Positions 25,534 to 34,929 of a stretch of 64,000 nt of DNA are shown here, piece after piece. Under the pieces are notes generated by a model, which was given only the letters and a program-made list of their open reading frames with translations, was not told where the DNA came from and ran no database searches. Location: assembly GCA_017450125.1 (NCBI GenBank), contig JAFSWZ010000035.1:19317-83316 (forward strand), given 5' to 3'. The stretch comes from Synergistaceae bacterium (lineage in GTDB: Bacteria; Synergistota; Synergistia; Synergistales; Aminobacteriaceae). The position numbers and the translations under genes are program-made. How positions within the stretch are numbered: the stretch's first letter is position 1; each line of letters begins with the position of its first letter.

Positions 25534-28500
25534 TTGACGGCAGACGAAATCAAGGCACTGCTGAAATCGCCGGACTACTATAACCGCTACGACAAGGCCA
25601 AGAACTGGTCTCATGTTGCGGTTCTTGCCGGAAGGGCTATGCAGTCAGCAGAGATGAACGAGTCCCAGCTCATAGCGGAGGACAAGATCAAGGCGATCGG
25701 CAGTTCGTTATACGCGGACGGGACAATCATCAAGGGGTGCGCGATTTCCCTCGACACAAACGCCAAGAAAGCCACCATTGAAGCGGGGCAGATATTCCTT
25801 GACGGCCTCGTGTATGAGATTGCGGAGAAGACGCTTAACGTTCCCGATGACGCGGACGTTCAGGTCGGAGCGTGGCTGAAGTCTAGCGTGCTTACAGAGT
25901 ACGAGGACGAGACTCTGACCGAGCCCGCCCGGAACACACCGCAGTACAAAATGGAGGGTGCGTGGAGAGTAATCACTGTTGCTGAATGGGGGCTGAACAC
26001 AGACAACCTTAATGCGCCGTTCTTCCCTGTCTACGGAATCAGCGGGGGCGAAATCGTTACGCAGCTGCAGAAAATCAACCCTGAGTACCTGAACACCACA
26101 GCACGCTACGACAGGCACGCTAACGGTCATTACGTCGTCGAAGGCCTGAACGTTACGGCATTGCAGAGCACTGAGGCCGGGAAACAGACCTACAGCATCT
26201 CGGAGGGCATCGCGCACATCAACGGCTACGAGGCAGAGATAGGGCACTCCGTGAGGCTCATCACCGACGAGGCATTTGACCTCGCAGAAGTACAGTCGGA
26301 GGTTCACAGGTTCACCAGCGGAGGCACAGGCAGAATGACCTTCACAGTTGCCCACACTCCCATCGAGAGCGTTACTCAGATTCGCGTAACGAAGGAACGC
26401 ACAGTAACCCTCACGCACGGGAATTATTCCGGCTGTGTTGACGGCTTGCCTAATGACTCAGTCTTTGAGGTTGTGGAAGTGAAGCAGGGAGCACTAATCT
26501 TCGTCGAGGGCACTGACTTTCTGCTTGACGGCGACAATCTCGACTGGAGTCCCGCAGGCGAAGAACCCGCGCCCGGCGCAACGTACACAGCGAAGTATCA
26601 TTACCGCACGAACATCAGCCCTAACGCGTTCACGAAGACGAGCATAACGGTATCGGGGCTGTTCGAGAACTCGGTGATTGAGGCGAGCTACTACTATAGA
26701 ATGCCGCGCAAGGACATCATCGTAATGTACAAGGACTGCTCAATCGGAATCGTTCGGGGTATCTCGCACAGGTATGACCCTGTTTTGCCGGGAACGCCGC
26801 CGGAAGGTATCTGCCTCGCGCAGGTAACGCAGACATGGCAGGGTTTGCCGGAAGTCAGGAACGTAGCCATCAAGTGCGTACATGCCGACGTGCTGAACGA
26901 AATGCGGAGTCAGATTCTCGACCTTTACGGGCTGCTTGCACGGCAGGAATTACGGTTTGACGCAACCCTCAATGCTCCGACGAGTGCATACAACGTGTTC
27001 GTGGATTCGTTGTTCGACGACGACATGAGGGACGCAGGAACACCGCAGACGGCCTTAATCGCGGATCAGACTCTCCAGCTCCCAATGAGCACAGAGATTT
27101 CTGGCCTGACGCTCGCGAAAGACACACTGCTTGACTATGACGTTGAGGTTCTGATTGACCAGTCAGCCCACACACGCGACATGAAGGTTAATCCCTATCA
27201 GGCCTTTAATCCCTTGCCCGCGACAATGACGCTGACTCCTGCAGTAGACCGCTGGACAGAAAATATTGTGCGGACAGTAATCTCCAACACCGTGAGTTTC
27301 AGGTCAAGCAACCGCCGCCATTCATGGGACGTTCTGACGAACACAACGACCACGACAGAGTCAGGCGGAAACTTGCGGAGCATCACGGTGAAGATTGACG
27401 CATCGGGTTTCGGCCCGAACGAGGCAGTCCGAGTAATCTTTGACGGCATCGAGGTAGCGTGTTCATCATCGAGCGCGAACGCTTCGGGAGTCTTCAGCGG
27501 GACATTCGCGATCCCCGAAGGGGTCCCTGCAGGAACAAAGTTAGTGAGGCTTCAGGGAACACACACAACCGCGAGCGCGTACTTCGTGGGGATTCATGAG
27601 GTCAGGACAACCATCAACTACTACGTGCGCTACAACGACCTTGACCCGTTAGCGCAAACCTTCACTCTGAGTGAGTCGCGTCATGTTGCGGGCGTAGATT
27701 TCTGGCTTGTCAGCAAGAGCCGGACATCAAGCCTCAAGATAGAGCTTCATGAAGTGAGTCTAGGTTTTCCGACGCAGGAAGTCATAGCCTCATGCACAAT
27801 GACCCCCTCGCAGCTTACGGTCAACGCATGGAACAGGGCAATCTTTGACACGCCGGTTTTCCTGTCAGCGGATACAGAGTACGCGATTACGATAATGACT
27901 GACACAGCAGATTACGCGGTAGGGATTGCGAGTCTAGGAGACTGGGACACAGCGAAGGGCTGGATACGTTCACAGGCATATTCTGCGGGAGTGCTGCTCC
28001 TAAGCTCGAACGCGTCGACATGGTCAGCCGACCAGAAGTCCGATCTGACATTCCGGCTTCTCGGAGCGAAATTCAGGACAGCCCGCAAGACCCTCACGCT
28101 CGGGAACATCAACCTTGCGGGCGTAACGGACATCATGCCGATGGCGGAGGTTCAGCGTACAGGTGCAGACACAGACGCAACGTTCATCCTCAAGAATGGC
28201 AGCGTTGAAGTTGCGCGTATGCAGGCGTGGCAGAACATCTCATTCTCCGACCCGCTGAACGGCACATACACCTTGAGCGTTGAGCTTTTCGGAGACAGCA
28301 AATATTCGCCCTTGCTTGGACGTATGCCGCAGATTCTCACGGGCAAGATTGGGAACACAGGCGACTATGTATCGCGAGCTTTCACGTGCGGAATGGGCAA
28401 GCAGGTAATGATTACGATGGAGGAATACGCCCCGACCGGCTCATCAGTGCGTGTGTTTATCGAGACAGCCGCGAACGTGTGGACGGAGTCCGGCGACCCG

Positions 28501-28650
28501 GAACAGGAACAAATCGGGGACGGCTGGGTTCGTTGCAAGCGGTTTATTCCGTGCGACATGTCAGCTACGAGGTTGAAGATAGTATTGAACGGCACATCAT
28601 CAGCGAGGCCGTTAGTCCAGAATATAAGTGCGGTGATTCTAAGTGCCTAA
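25534..28650 (+). CDS. Large tail protein with DUF4815-like N-terminus
   Basis: About 1,038 residues. TTG 25534 is chosen because GAGGAGGTGAG lies 7-8 bases upstream. GTG 25525 is the alternative. The N-terminal 330 residues match the DUF4815 type (KSPDYYNRYDKAKNWSHVAV, then GRAMQSAEMNESQ). The middle and C-terminal parts are beta-rich, with a galactose-binding-like block (FWLVSKSRTSSLKIELHEV). It is probably a baseplate or fibre-base protein. The function is inferred from size and location. Confidence 0.75.
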   Translation: MTADEIKALLKSPDYYNRYDKAKNWSHVAVLAGRAMQSAEMNESQLIAEDKIKAIGSSLYADGTIIKGCAISLDTNAKKATIEAGQIFLDGLVYEIAEKTLNVPDDADVQVGAWLKSSVLTEYEDETLTEPARNTPQYKMEGAWRVITVAEWGLNTDNLNAPFFPVYGISGGEIVTQLQKINPEYLNTTARYDRHANGHYVVEGLNVTALQSTEAGKQTYSISEGIAHINGYEAEIGHSVRLITDEAFDLAEVQSEVHRFTSGGTGRMTFTVAHTPIESVTQIRVTKERTVTLTHGNYSGCVDGLPNDSVFEVVEVKQGALIFVEGTDFLLDGDNLDWSPAGEEPAPGATYTAKYHYRTNISPNAFTKTSITVSGLFENSVIEASYYYRMPRKDIIVMYKDCSIGIVRGISHRYDPVLPGTPPEGICLAQVTQTWQGLPEVRNVAIKCVHADVLNEMRSQILDLYGLLARQELRFDATLNAPTSAYNVFVDSLFDDDMRDAGTPQTALIADQTLQLPMSTEISGLTLAKDTLLDYDVEVLIDQSAHTRDMKVNPYQAFNPLPATMTLTPAVDRWTENIVRTVISNTVSFRSSNRRHSWDVLTNTTTTTESGGNLRSITVKIDASGFGPNEAVRVIFDGIEVACSSSSANASGVFSGTFAIPEGVPAGTKLVRLQGTHTTASAYFVGIHEVRTTINYYVRYNDLDPLAQTFTLSESRHVAGVDFWLVSKSRTSSLKIELHEVSLGFPTQEVIASCTMTPSQLTVNAWNRAIFDTPVFLSADTEYAITIMTDTADYAVGIASLGDWDTAKGWIRSQAYSAGVLLLSSNASTWSADQKSDLTFRLLGAKFRTARKTLTLGNINLAGVTDIMPMAEVQRTGADTDATFILKNGSVEVARMQAWQNISFSDPLNGTYTLSVELFGDSKYSPLLGRMPQILTGKIGNTGDYVSRAFTCGMGKQVMITMEEYAPTGSSVRVFIETAANVWTESGDPEQEQIGDGWVRCKRFIPCDMSATRLKIVLNGTSSARPLVQNISAVILSA

Positions 28651-31600
28651 GTATGATGACAGAACATTAAGGGGCTGGCCGCTTCCACACAGGCAAAACA
28701 AGCTGAGTGATGACGCGGACAGGTTACGCGAAGCCCTGACCACGATAGACGCAAACATCACCGAGATTGAGGGCAACCTGCAGAGTGTCGAGGATGTCAA
28801 CGAGTTTCTGAGCACCCGCATGGAAGTGATTGTGGGTCAAGCTACAGAGGACACGGAGATTCTTGATGCGCGTGTTGATGCGGAAGGGAACGTGCACCCG
28901 AACTTAGGGCACAACGTCAGAAGCATTCACGGCGGCTTGCTGCAGGTAGTAAGCGACATCAGGTACGGGATACAGGAATTTCAAGGCCTGCTGCACCAGT
29001 TCAGCGCATTAGCAGAGGCACAGATACAGGACGAGCTTAATGCGCAGGATGCTAACGAACGCCGGAAGGCCGAGCTTGCGCAGGAGTCATTGACGCGGCT
29101 GTTGCAGGATGACGGGTTGCAGAGTCAGATTAATGCGGCCTCAGAAGCGATAATGCGGACGGCGGTAACTCTCCGAGAACTCAGCGAACGTCGCAAGGCA
29201 GAACTCACACGTGAGGAGTCCTCGAGGATTTCGACGGACGACAGTTTGCAGAGAGAGATTAACGCGCTGGCGGAAGCATTCTTGAGAGACGCGCTGACAC
29301 TGAGTGAGGCACTAGAACGCCGGAGAGACGCTCTAAGGCAAGAGATACAAGCTCGGATTGCTGGGGATACAGCCCTGCAGGAACAGATTACGCGGAATGC
29401 CGAGAAGATACAGCAGGAGTCGGAGCGGCGAGCCGAGAAGGATGCAGAGATTCATGAAGCCCTCGACGTGCTGAATGAGGGAGTTGCGCTCCGTAAGTCT
29501 GAGATTGATGCAGAGACTCAGGCACGAGCAGAAGGCGACGATGGGATTGCGCGTCAGGCAAACGCGAACGCAGAGGGTATTCTGCAGACCGCCCTGAACG
29601 TGCAAGACTTGAACGCCCGGCGAAAAGCTGACTTGCTCCGTGAAGAGCAGGCCAGAATTGCGGGAGATATTGCCCTACAGGAGCTAATCGATAAGACCGC
29701 AGAGGCCAGCATTGAAAACGCGCTAGGCATTCATCAGGAAGCCCAACAGCGGCGCAAGTCCGACGAGCGCATTGAAGCCCTCAGAGATGAGACAGACCGC
29801 CGGATAGAGATTGACGCGTACCACCAGCTGCAGATTGACGAGGCAATACACGCGATCCTGCAGAACTCTCTTGCGCTGAGTGAGGCCTTAGCCCGAAGAA
29901 GGGCAGCCCTTATCCGTGAGGAGCAATCCCGCGCGGAAGAGGACGCAAACCTTCAAGGGCAGATAGACACAAACGCGACTGCGAACATGCAGAACGCCAT
30001 GAACATCCAGCAGGAGGCCGAGCACCGCAGGAAACTCTTAGAGCTGATAGCGGCGGAAACTCAGGAGCGGGAACGTCAGATACAGAATGTGCGCTCCGAG
30101 ATAGGTGAACTCTATGAAGTGCCATTGCCCGGACTTCATGAGGAGCTTGGGGAACTTCAGAGGCAGACAGACGCAAACGCGGAGGCCAATATCTGGACGG
30201 CTCTCAGTCTTCATGACGGATTAGCCCGACACACAGCGGCCTTAACTCAGGAAACACAGAGCCGAGTTGCAGAGGATGCCGGAACGCAGAGACAGATTAA
30301 TGCGAACGCAGAGGGTATTCTGCAGACCGCACTTAATCTGAGCGAGGCATTCAGCAGGTATAGGGAGGCACTGACTCAGGAAGCCCGCGCCCGTGTAGAG
30401 GAAGACACGAACATTCAGGCACAGACCGACAGCAACGCAGTAGCCGCACTTGAGCTTGCCGCGAATCTCTCAGCCGAAGCCGAGAAATGCCGGGCACTTG
30501 GACAGGCAATCGCAGGCCTCAAATCTCCCATTGATTGGAGCACAGCAGAGAGCCTCGCAATCCGTGAACCACGTTGCGCAATAGTGAACTTCACGGGGCT
30601 AAGCTCAATGCCTACGACGAAGACAGCCGATATTCCCGCGTTCATGGAGTTCTGGGACATGCAGGGTAACTTTTTCCGCAAGCCCATCGTGTGCAGTGCG
30701 CAGGGCAGCTCATCATTGGGTTACGTCAAGAAGAACGTGAAGTTCGACCTGCTCAATGATGACGGCTCAAAGTTCAACCTCAAGATTGGGAATTGGGTTG
30801 TGCAGGACGGCTTTCACCTCAAAGCGTACTACACAGATTTCTTCAGAGGAGTAGCAGTAACGAGCTACAAATTCTGGGACGAGGTCATGAGGTACAACGG
30901 CCTCGACAAGGACAGGCCATACAAGCGGGCAATGATTGACGCTTCGGAGATACAGCCGAGCGGGACGAGCCTGAACAATCCCGACGATATGACGTTACAG
31001 CTCGACAACGGCGCGCTGTGTCATCCTGACGGCTTCCCCTGCATCGTGTACCTCAACGGTGAGTTCTACGGCGTGTATTCGTGGCAGATCAAGAAGCAGC
31101 GCAAGAATTACCGCATGGACAAGAGCACCGTTGAGCACATTCACCTTGACGGCAGCCTTTACACACAATATTTCTGGAACGGCGCAATCAACTGGACAGT
31201 CTTTGAGATACGCAACCCGAACAAGCTCTACACGATGGACGGGAAGAAGTACGACGGCGACGCACCCAAAGAGTTAATTGACGAGACATCGGAGAAGTAC
31301 GACGCAAGCAACAAGGATCACGTCCGAAGCGCGAAGGTCAAGCGATACATTCAGAGCTTTGTTGAGAGGTTTGGGGAGCTGAAGCAGTTATACACAGCTT
31401 ACCGTGCGAACCCCAGCGATGAGACTCTTGCGGCAGTGAAGGCGGCGTATGAAGAACTCTTTGACTGGGAGAATCAGCGCGACTATCTCATTTTCTCGGA
31501 CGTAATCAAGAACTCTGACGGTTTCGGGAAAAATTGGCAGTGGACAACCTATGACGGCGTGAAGTGGTACGTCAATGCTTACGACCTCGACATGTCATAC

Positions 31601-32305
31601 GGCGGCCATTGGCAGGGAACACAGATAACCCCTCCGCTTACAGGCCACATCACGACAAGCACAGCCCTTCCGACTGGGTACGTTGCTCTGCTGTACAAGG
31701 ACGAGCTTGAGGCCAGATACAGGGAGCTGCGCGACGCAGGAATCATCAGCGTTAGTAACATTCTCTTAAAGCTGGAGAATTGGACGGCAAGAATCGGAGT
31801 CGGAAACTACGAGCTTGAGTTCGAACGCTGGCCTAACAGCCCGTGCATCCTGAATTACACCGACAGCATTTACCGCGTCAAACGTTGGCTTGAAGTCGAG
31901 ATCGCGAACATGGACAAGGTCTACAGGTACAGCACAGACACACAGCCCGAAATTGCGGAGGCTGACGACACAGAGCCGCTCATCCGCGCAGAGCAGGACA
32001 CAGGAATCCTCCGGCAGGTGAACGCACTCGCTGAAGCCGACATGCGCAGTGAACTGAATCACGCTCTCCTTAACGCCGAACGCAGACGCGAGGAAGCCCA
32101 AGAGCGGGCAATCCGCGATGAGCAGGACGCGGGACTTCAAGCGCAAATCAACAGCCTTGCAGAGGCGACCATGTGGAGGCTCGTAAATGAGCATGACATG
32201 AGGCTAAGCATCAGTGAGGCAATGCAGCAAATCAAGGAGTTTCCGAGTCGTCCGGCAACAGATGATGAGTTCGACGAAATGCTGGACGAACTCTACAACG
32301 ACTGA
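28643..32305 (+). CDS. Giant tail fibre: coiled-coil repeats plus CotH-kinase-like domain
   Basis: A 1,220-residue protein from GTG 28643. Residues about 60-110 hold a DARVDAEGNVHPNLG motif seen at fibre N-termini. Residues about 120-620 contain around ten imperfect repeats of some 42 residues (ALxLSEAxxRRRxAL, then EExAR, then LQxQI), predicting a long coiled coil. Residues about 640-1090 look like the CotH protein-kinase family: GFHLKAYYTDFFRGVAV, YLNGEFYGVYSWQIKK, and DGVKWYVNAYDLDMSYGG with the acidic metal-binding pair. The last residues are ATDDEFDEMLDELY, shared with the next protein. Kinase activity is not proven; the fold may serve binding. Confidence 0.85.
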   Translation: MPKYDDRTLRGWPLPHRQNKLSDDADRLREALTTIDANITEIEGNLQSVEDVNEFLSTRMEVIVGQATEDTEILDARVDAEGNVHPNLGHNVRSIHGGLLQVVSDIRYGIQEFQGLLHQFSALAEAQIQDELNAQDANERRKAELAQESLTRLLQDDGLQSQINAASEAIMRTAVTLRELSERRKAELTREESSRISTDDSLQREINALAEAFLRDALTLSEALERRRDALRQEIQARIAGDTALQEQITRNAEKIQQESERRAEKDAEIHEALDVLNEGVALRKSEIDAETQARAEGDDGIARQANANAEGILQTALNVQDLNARRKADLLREEQARIAGDIALQELIDKTAEASIENALGIHQEAQQRRKSDERIEALRDETDRRIEIDAYHQLQIDEAIHAILQNSLALSEALARRRAALIREEQSRAEEDANLQGQIDTNATANMQNAMNIQQEAEHRRKLLELIAAETQERERQIQNVRSEIGELYEVPLPGLHEELGELQRQTDANAEANIWTALSLHDGLARHTAALTQETQSRVAEDAGTQRQINANAEGILQTALNLSEAFSRYREALTQEARARVEEDTNIQAQTDSNAVAALELAANLSAEAEKCRALGQAIAGLKSPIDWSTAESLAIREPRCAIVNFTGLSSMPTTKTADIPAFMEFWDMQGNFFRKPIVCSAQGSSSLGYVKKNVKFDLLNDDGSKFNLKIGNWVVQDGFHLKAYYTDFFRGVAVTSYKFWDEVMRYNGLDKDRPYKRAMIDASEIQPSGTSLNNPDDMTLQLDNGALCHPDGFPCIVYLNGEFYGVYSWQIKKQRKNYRMDKSTVEHIHLDGSLYTQYFWNGAINWTVFEIRNPNKLYTMDGKKYDGDAPKELIDETSEKYDASNKDHVRSAKVKRYIQSFVERFGELKQLYTAYRANPSDETLAAVKAAYEELFDWENQRDYLIFSDVIKNSDGFGKNWQWTTYDGVKWYVNAYDLDMSYGGHWQGTQITPPLTGHITTSTALPTGYVALLYKDELEARYRELRDAGIISVSNILLKLENWTARIGVGNYELEFERWPNSPCILNYTDSIYRVKRWLEVEIANMDKVYRYSTDTQPEIAEADDTEPLIRAEQDTGILRQVNALAEADMRSELNHALLNAERRREEAQERAIRDEQDAGLQAQINSLAEATMWRLVNEHDMRLSISEAMQQIKEFPSRPATDDEFDEMLDELYND

Positions 32306-32312
32306 TGTTATT

Positions 32313-32333
32313 ACGGGGTGCGCAACCCGTTTT
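32313..32333 (+). terminator. Possible weak intrinsic terminator
   Basis: ACGGG/CCCGT stem (32313-32317 and 32326-32330) with an 8-base loop, followed by TTT. It lies between the giant fibre gene and the next gene. Confidence 0.5.
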
Positions 32334-32367
32334 AGCATAGATAATCTTTAACATTTGGAGGTAAGCA

Positions 32368-32982
32368 ATGGCATACGATCTGGACAGTGCAATAACGATG
32401 AGGCACTACAGGAAGGGGCATCAGCAGACGCTAGCGGACATGGCGAACCTGCGCGAGGCCATCGACAACAAGTTATCGAGCGTGTACAAGGTGAAGGGAT
32501 CGCTTGCGTTTGCATCCCTGACGAACGCGCTGCTTGTGAAGGCCAATGAGGGCAACGTCTACAACATCACGGACGCGTTCACGACGACGGCAGATTTCGT
32601 GGAGGGCGCGGGCAAAAAGCACTCCGCAGGCTCAAACGTGGTGATAGTGGAGACGACGACGGCGGTATTCAGCGAGTCATCTGACAGCACAGTAGACGCA
32701 GGGAAGACGTACTACGTGAACCAGAACGGCGGGTACAGCGCAGTAACGCCCGCAGGCAACGAAGACCCTGCGACCGAAGGCTGGTACGAGCTGACGACTC
32801 CTGCGGTGTACAAATTCGACGTTCACGCAGGCGACCTGTCGAACATGATGGAGCTTGCAGTTCCGGCCTCAGCAGGAAGCATTGCGCTCCTTAACGAGCA
32901 CGGGCAGGTAATCGACAGCACGTTCAAGATAGCGACGGACGCGGAGTTTGACGAGATGCTCGGAGAACTCTACGGAGAGTAG
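32368..32982 (+). CDS. Small fibre-associated protein
   Basis: A 204-residue protein with GGAGG 7-11 bases before ATG 32368. No enzyme domain is recognised. The start (MAYDLDSAITMRHYRKGHQQ) is helical, the middle is a beta-rich segment with a YYVNQNGGYSAV stretch, and the C-terminus ATDAEFDEMLGELYGE nearly repeats the end of the giant fibre. A shared terminal peptide suggests a common partner or chaperone. It is flanked by terminator-like hairpins on both sides, so it may be expressed separately. Confidence 0.6.
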   Translation: MAYDLDSAITMRHYRKGHQQTLADMANLREAIDNKLSSVYKVKGSLAFASLTNALLVKANEGNVYNITDAFTTTADFVEGAGKKHSAGSNVVIVETTTAVFSESSDSTVDAGKTYYVNQNGGYSAVTPAGNEDPATEGWYELTTPAVYKFDVHAGDLSNMMELAVPASAGSIALLNEHGQVIDSTFKIATDAEFDEMLGELYGE

Positions 32983-33009
32983 CGGCTATCGTCAAGAAGA
33001 CAGAGGCAG

Positions 33010-33036
33010 GCGGGGAGTAACAGCCCCCGCTTGTTT
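33010..33036 (+). terminator. Possible intrinsic terminator
   Basis: GCGGGG/CCCCGC stem (33010-33015, 33025-33030) with a 9-base loop, then TTGTTT. It separates two fibre genes. Confidence 0.5.
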
Positions 33037-33054
33037 GATTCAGGAGGTGGCTTT

Positions 33055-33534
33055 GTGGCTTGGTATGAATACATATTGCCCACCGTGAAGCAAATCCAGA
33101 AGCTAGCCCGCCGGAACAAGACGGCGGAAGAAGTCCTAAGCTCTCGCATTGACGCACAGGTAACGGCCTCGACGGACAGCGACGCAGACTATGCAGCAGA
33201 GGTAGCGGATGCCCGTGTTGATGTGTGGGGAAACGTGCAGGGGAGTCTAGGGAGCAACATACGAGGCGGACAAGAGAGGTTGTCTGACGCGCTGGAGTTA
33301 GCCCTGACACTGTTGCAGGGGCAGATAGACGCACTAGCCGAGACGCGAATCACTAACACCCTCGATATAGCGACAGAGGCCGAGACGCGGCGCAACGGGC
33401 TGGCGAAGGAAGAGGAAGCCCGCACTCGAGATGATGGCTCACTGCAGAGGCAGATAGATTCATTGTCAGAGGCGGTACTAGGAATATTAGCGATGATCTC
33501 GGAGCACCGAGAGAGGACAGGAGGAAAATCGTAA
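33055..33534 (+). CDS. Short coiled-coil fibre adaptor
   Basis: A 159-residue protein. GTG 33055 follows AGGAGG by 7 bases and is preferred to the TTG at 33031. The middle carries VADARVDVWGNVQGSLG, the same motif as near the N-terminus of the giant fibre, and the C-terminal half repeats its coiled-coil unit (RRNGLAKEEEARTRDDGSLQ, then RQIDSLSEAVL). It looks like a shortened paralogue that could link the DGR-variable protein to the fibre. Its TAA overlaps the ATG of that gene. Confidence 0.65.
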   Translation: MAWYEYILPTVKQIQKLARRNKTAEEVLSSRIDAQVTASTDSDADYAAEVADARVDVWGNVQGSLGSNIRGGQERLSDALELALTLLQGQIDALAETRITNTLDIATEAETRRNGLAKEEEARTRDDGSLQRQIDSLSEAVLGILAMISEHRERTGGKS

Positions 33535-34799
33535 TGGCAGAGACAGCGCATACAGCATGGTATCGTCAGGGTACGGTATCAGTAACGAACGGTAGCACGG
33601 TAGTCAACGGCGACGGTACTAGATGGCTGACGGCAGGAATAAATCCCGGAGCGGCCTTCAGAGTGGACGCTAGAGGGGATTATGCGTGCGAAGTAGCGAG
33701 TGTAGAAAGCGACACGAAGATAATCTTGGTGAAGCCGTACTACGGACAGAGCGCAAACGGGCAGACGTACTCAATCGACCGTAATCACCAGTCAACATTA
33801 CCAGCAGACTTATCATCTAGGCTGTCGAAGGCGATGGGGAACTGGGAAGCTCGCTATGACCTTGACATGAAGGAAATCACCGGCAAGAGTGCGTATGAGG
33901 TAGCAGTTGAGAACGGATACATAGGCACAAAAGCGCAGTGGTTAGAGTCTCTGAAGGCGACAGGCGAGCTGACCTCGATGAAGGAATTAGTGGAGGCAGT
34001 CCTGATGCACAATTCTGGGGCACACAACGCGCTGTGCAGGGGCAAGAATCTTGGAGTATTCTCCGACGCGCAGAGTGCGGCGATACGCGCGGGGACATTT
34101 GCGGCGACGACCGGCGGAGTGTACGCGGACATCTACCCGAACGATTACTGGGTATTCAGCAACGTACCGTACAGCTACCTGAACGAGAACGACGAGGAGA
34201 CCTCGAGCACCTACAGCGGGACGATGAGGGTAGCCGACCTTGACTACTACCTGAGAGCCGGAGATACGGACTTGACCACGCATCATGTGGTGGTAGTGCC
34301 CGACGCAAACATGTTCACCGCGCCGATGAACGCTACGAATACGACGGAAGGCGGCTATGTGGGGAGCAAGATGCGGACGGTGTACCTGCGTCGTGCGGAG
34401 GCAATCTTTAAGGCGTGCTTCGGAGAGAACCACGTACTGAAGCACCGTGAATTTCTGGTGAATGCAGTGAAGGACGGCAGAGGGTCTAACTCTATATGGT
34501 GCGACAGCACGGTTGAGCTGATGGATGAGCGCATGGTGTACGGCGCAACGCAGTTTGACAGTGCGACTCCTGACGGCAGCGTAGATCCGTGGGGTACGTT
34601 CATGATGTACAGCGTCTCGTGCAAGCAGCTGAATCTGTTCCGGCACAGGCCTGACCTGATTAGCAACAGGCAGTGGTACTGGCTGAGAAACGTTGTTTCT
34701 GCTGCGTGTTTCGCTAGTGTCCTCCTTTCTGGCGGTTGCGGCTGCCGTAATGCTTCGAATGCTGGCGGCGGTGTTCGCCCTGCTGCCCTTATCTACTAA
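33534..34799 (+). CDS. DGR-variable tail fibre tip protein (receptor-binding)
   Basis: A 421-residue protein, translationally coupled to the gene before (TAATG). The N-terminal 75 residues form a fibre module (GTVSVTNGSTVVNGDGTRWL). The C-terminal domain from about residue 290 ends in WYWLRNVVSAACFASVLLS and GVRPAALIY. This fits the C-type-lectin-like/DUF6273 target fold of DGRs, in which variable residues sit on a ligand-binding face. The last 35 codons include the VR (34695-34784). Variable codons are AAT, AAC, ATC, TAC, AGC and GAT in the template and now encode S, L, L, G, G, C, R, G and A. It is the probable host-recognition protein. Confidence 0.92.
   Translation: MAETAHTAWYRQGTVSVTNGSTVVNGDGTRWLTAGINPGAAFRVDARGDYACEVASVESDTKIILVKPYYGQSANGQTYSIDRNHQSTLPADLSSRLSKAMGNWEARYDLDMKEITGKSAYEVAVENGYIGTKAQWLESLKATGELTSMKELVEAVLMHNSGAHNALCRGKNLGVFSDAQSAAIRAGTFAATTGGVYADIYPNDYWVFSNVPYSYLNENDEETSSTYSGTMRVADLDYYLRAGDTDLTTHHVVVVPDANMFTAPMNATNTTEGGYVGSKMRTVYLRRAEAIFKACFGENHVLKHREFLVNAVKDGRGSNSIWCDSTVELMDERMVYGATQFDSATPDGSVDPWGTFMMYSVSCKQLNLFRHRPDLISNRQWYWLRNVVSAACFASVLLSGGCGCRNASNAGGGVRPAALIY
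34695..34784 (+). repeat. DGR variable repeat (VR)
   Basis: 90 bp at the 3' end of the fibre gene, aligned without gaps to the TR at 35495-35584 (offset exactly 800). There are thirteen differences, at 34717, 34722, 34725, 34726, 34734, 34735, 34740, 34741, 34744, 34746, 34747, 34767 and 34783. At every one the TR has A. The VR has G at nine, C at three... counted directly: G at 34717, 34734, 34735, 34740, 34741, 34744, 34747, 34767; C at 34722, 34725, 34746, 34783; T at 34726. Five TR adenines are unchanged. Confidence 0.97.
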
Positions 34800-34807
34800 A
34801 TCAGTAA

Positions 34808-34834
34808 ATCTACTGGGGCTTGTCCCCAGTAGAT
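34808..34834 (+). promoter_or_regulatory. Hairpin just downstream of the VR
   Basis: Perfect 11-bp inverted repeat ATCTACTGGGG/CCCCAGTAGAT with loop CTTGT, starting 9 bases after the fibre stop codon. A hairpin or cruciform just after the VR is a known DGR element that promotes retrohoming. It lacks a T-run, so it is not a typical terminator. Confidence 0.75.
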
Positions 34835-34849
34835 GACGGTTGATATAAT
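34820..34849 (+). promoter_or_regulatory. Probable promoter of the DGR avd-TR-RT unit
   Basis: TTGTCC (34820-34825), an 18-base spacer and a perfect TATAAT (34844-34849) preceded by TGA (extended -10). The -35 lies inside the hairpin at 34808-34834. It points to avd, TR and the reverse transcriptase. Confidence 0.6.
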
Positions 34850-34929
34850 GAGAAGTCGCATTTATGGTTTTGTCCATTCCACCGCTTGCCGGTGGTCGCG
34901 CTACATACGTCAAAATAGGAGGTTAAGCA

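Noticed and set aside
25534..34799. Additional VR copies in other fibre genes
   Set aside because: No second stretch matching the TR was seen in the other fibre genes, so only one DGR target is reported.
33987..34913. Long open frame (308 codons) on the - strand opposite the DGR target gene
   Set aside because: It is the shadow of a GC-rich coding region, has no ribosome-binding site or recognisable domain, and the + strand gene is clearly real.
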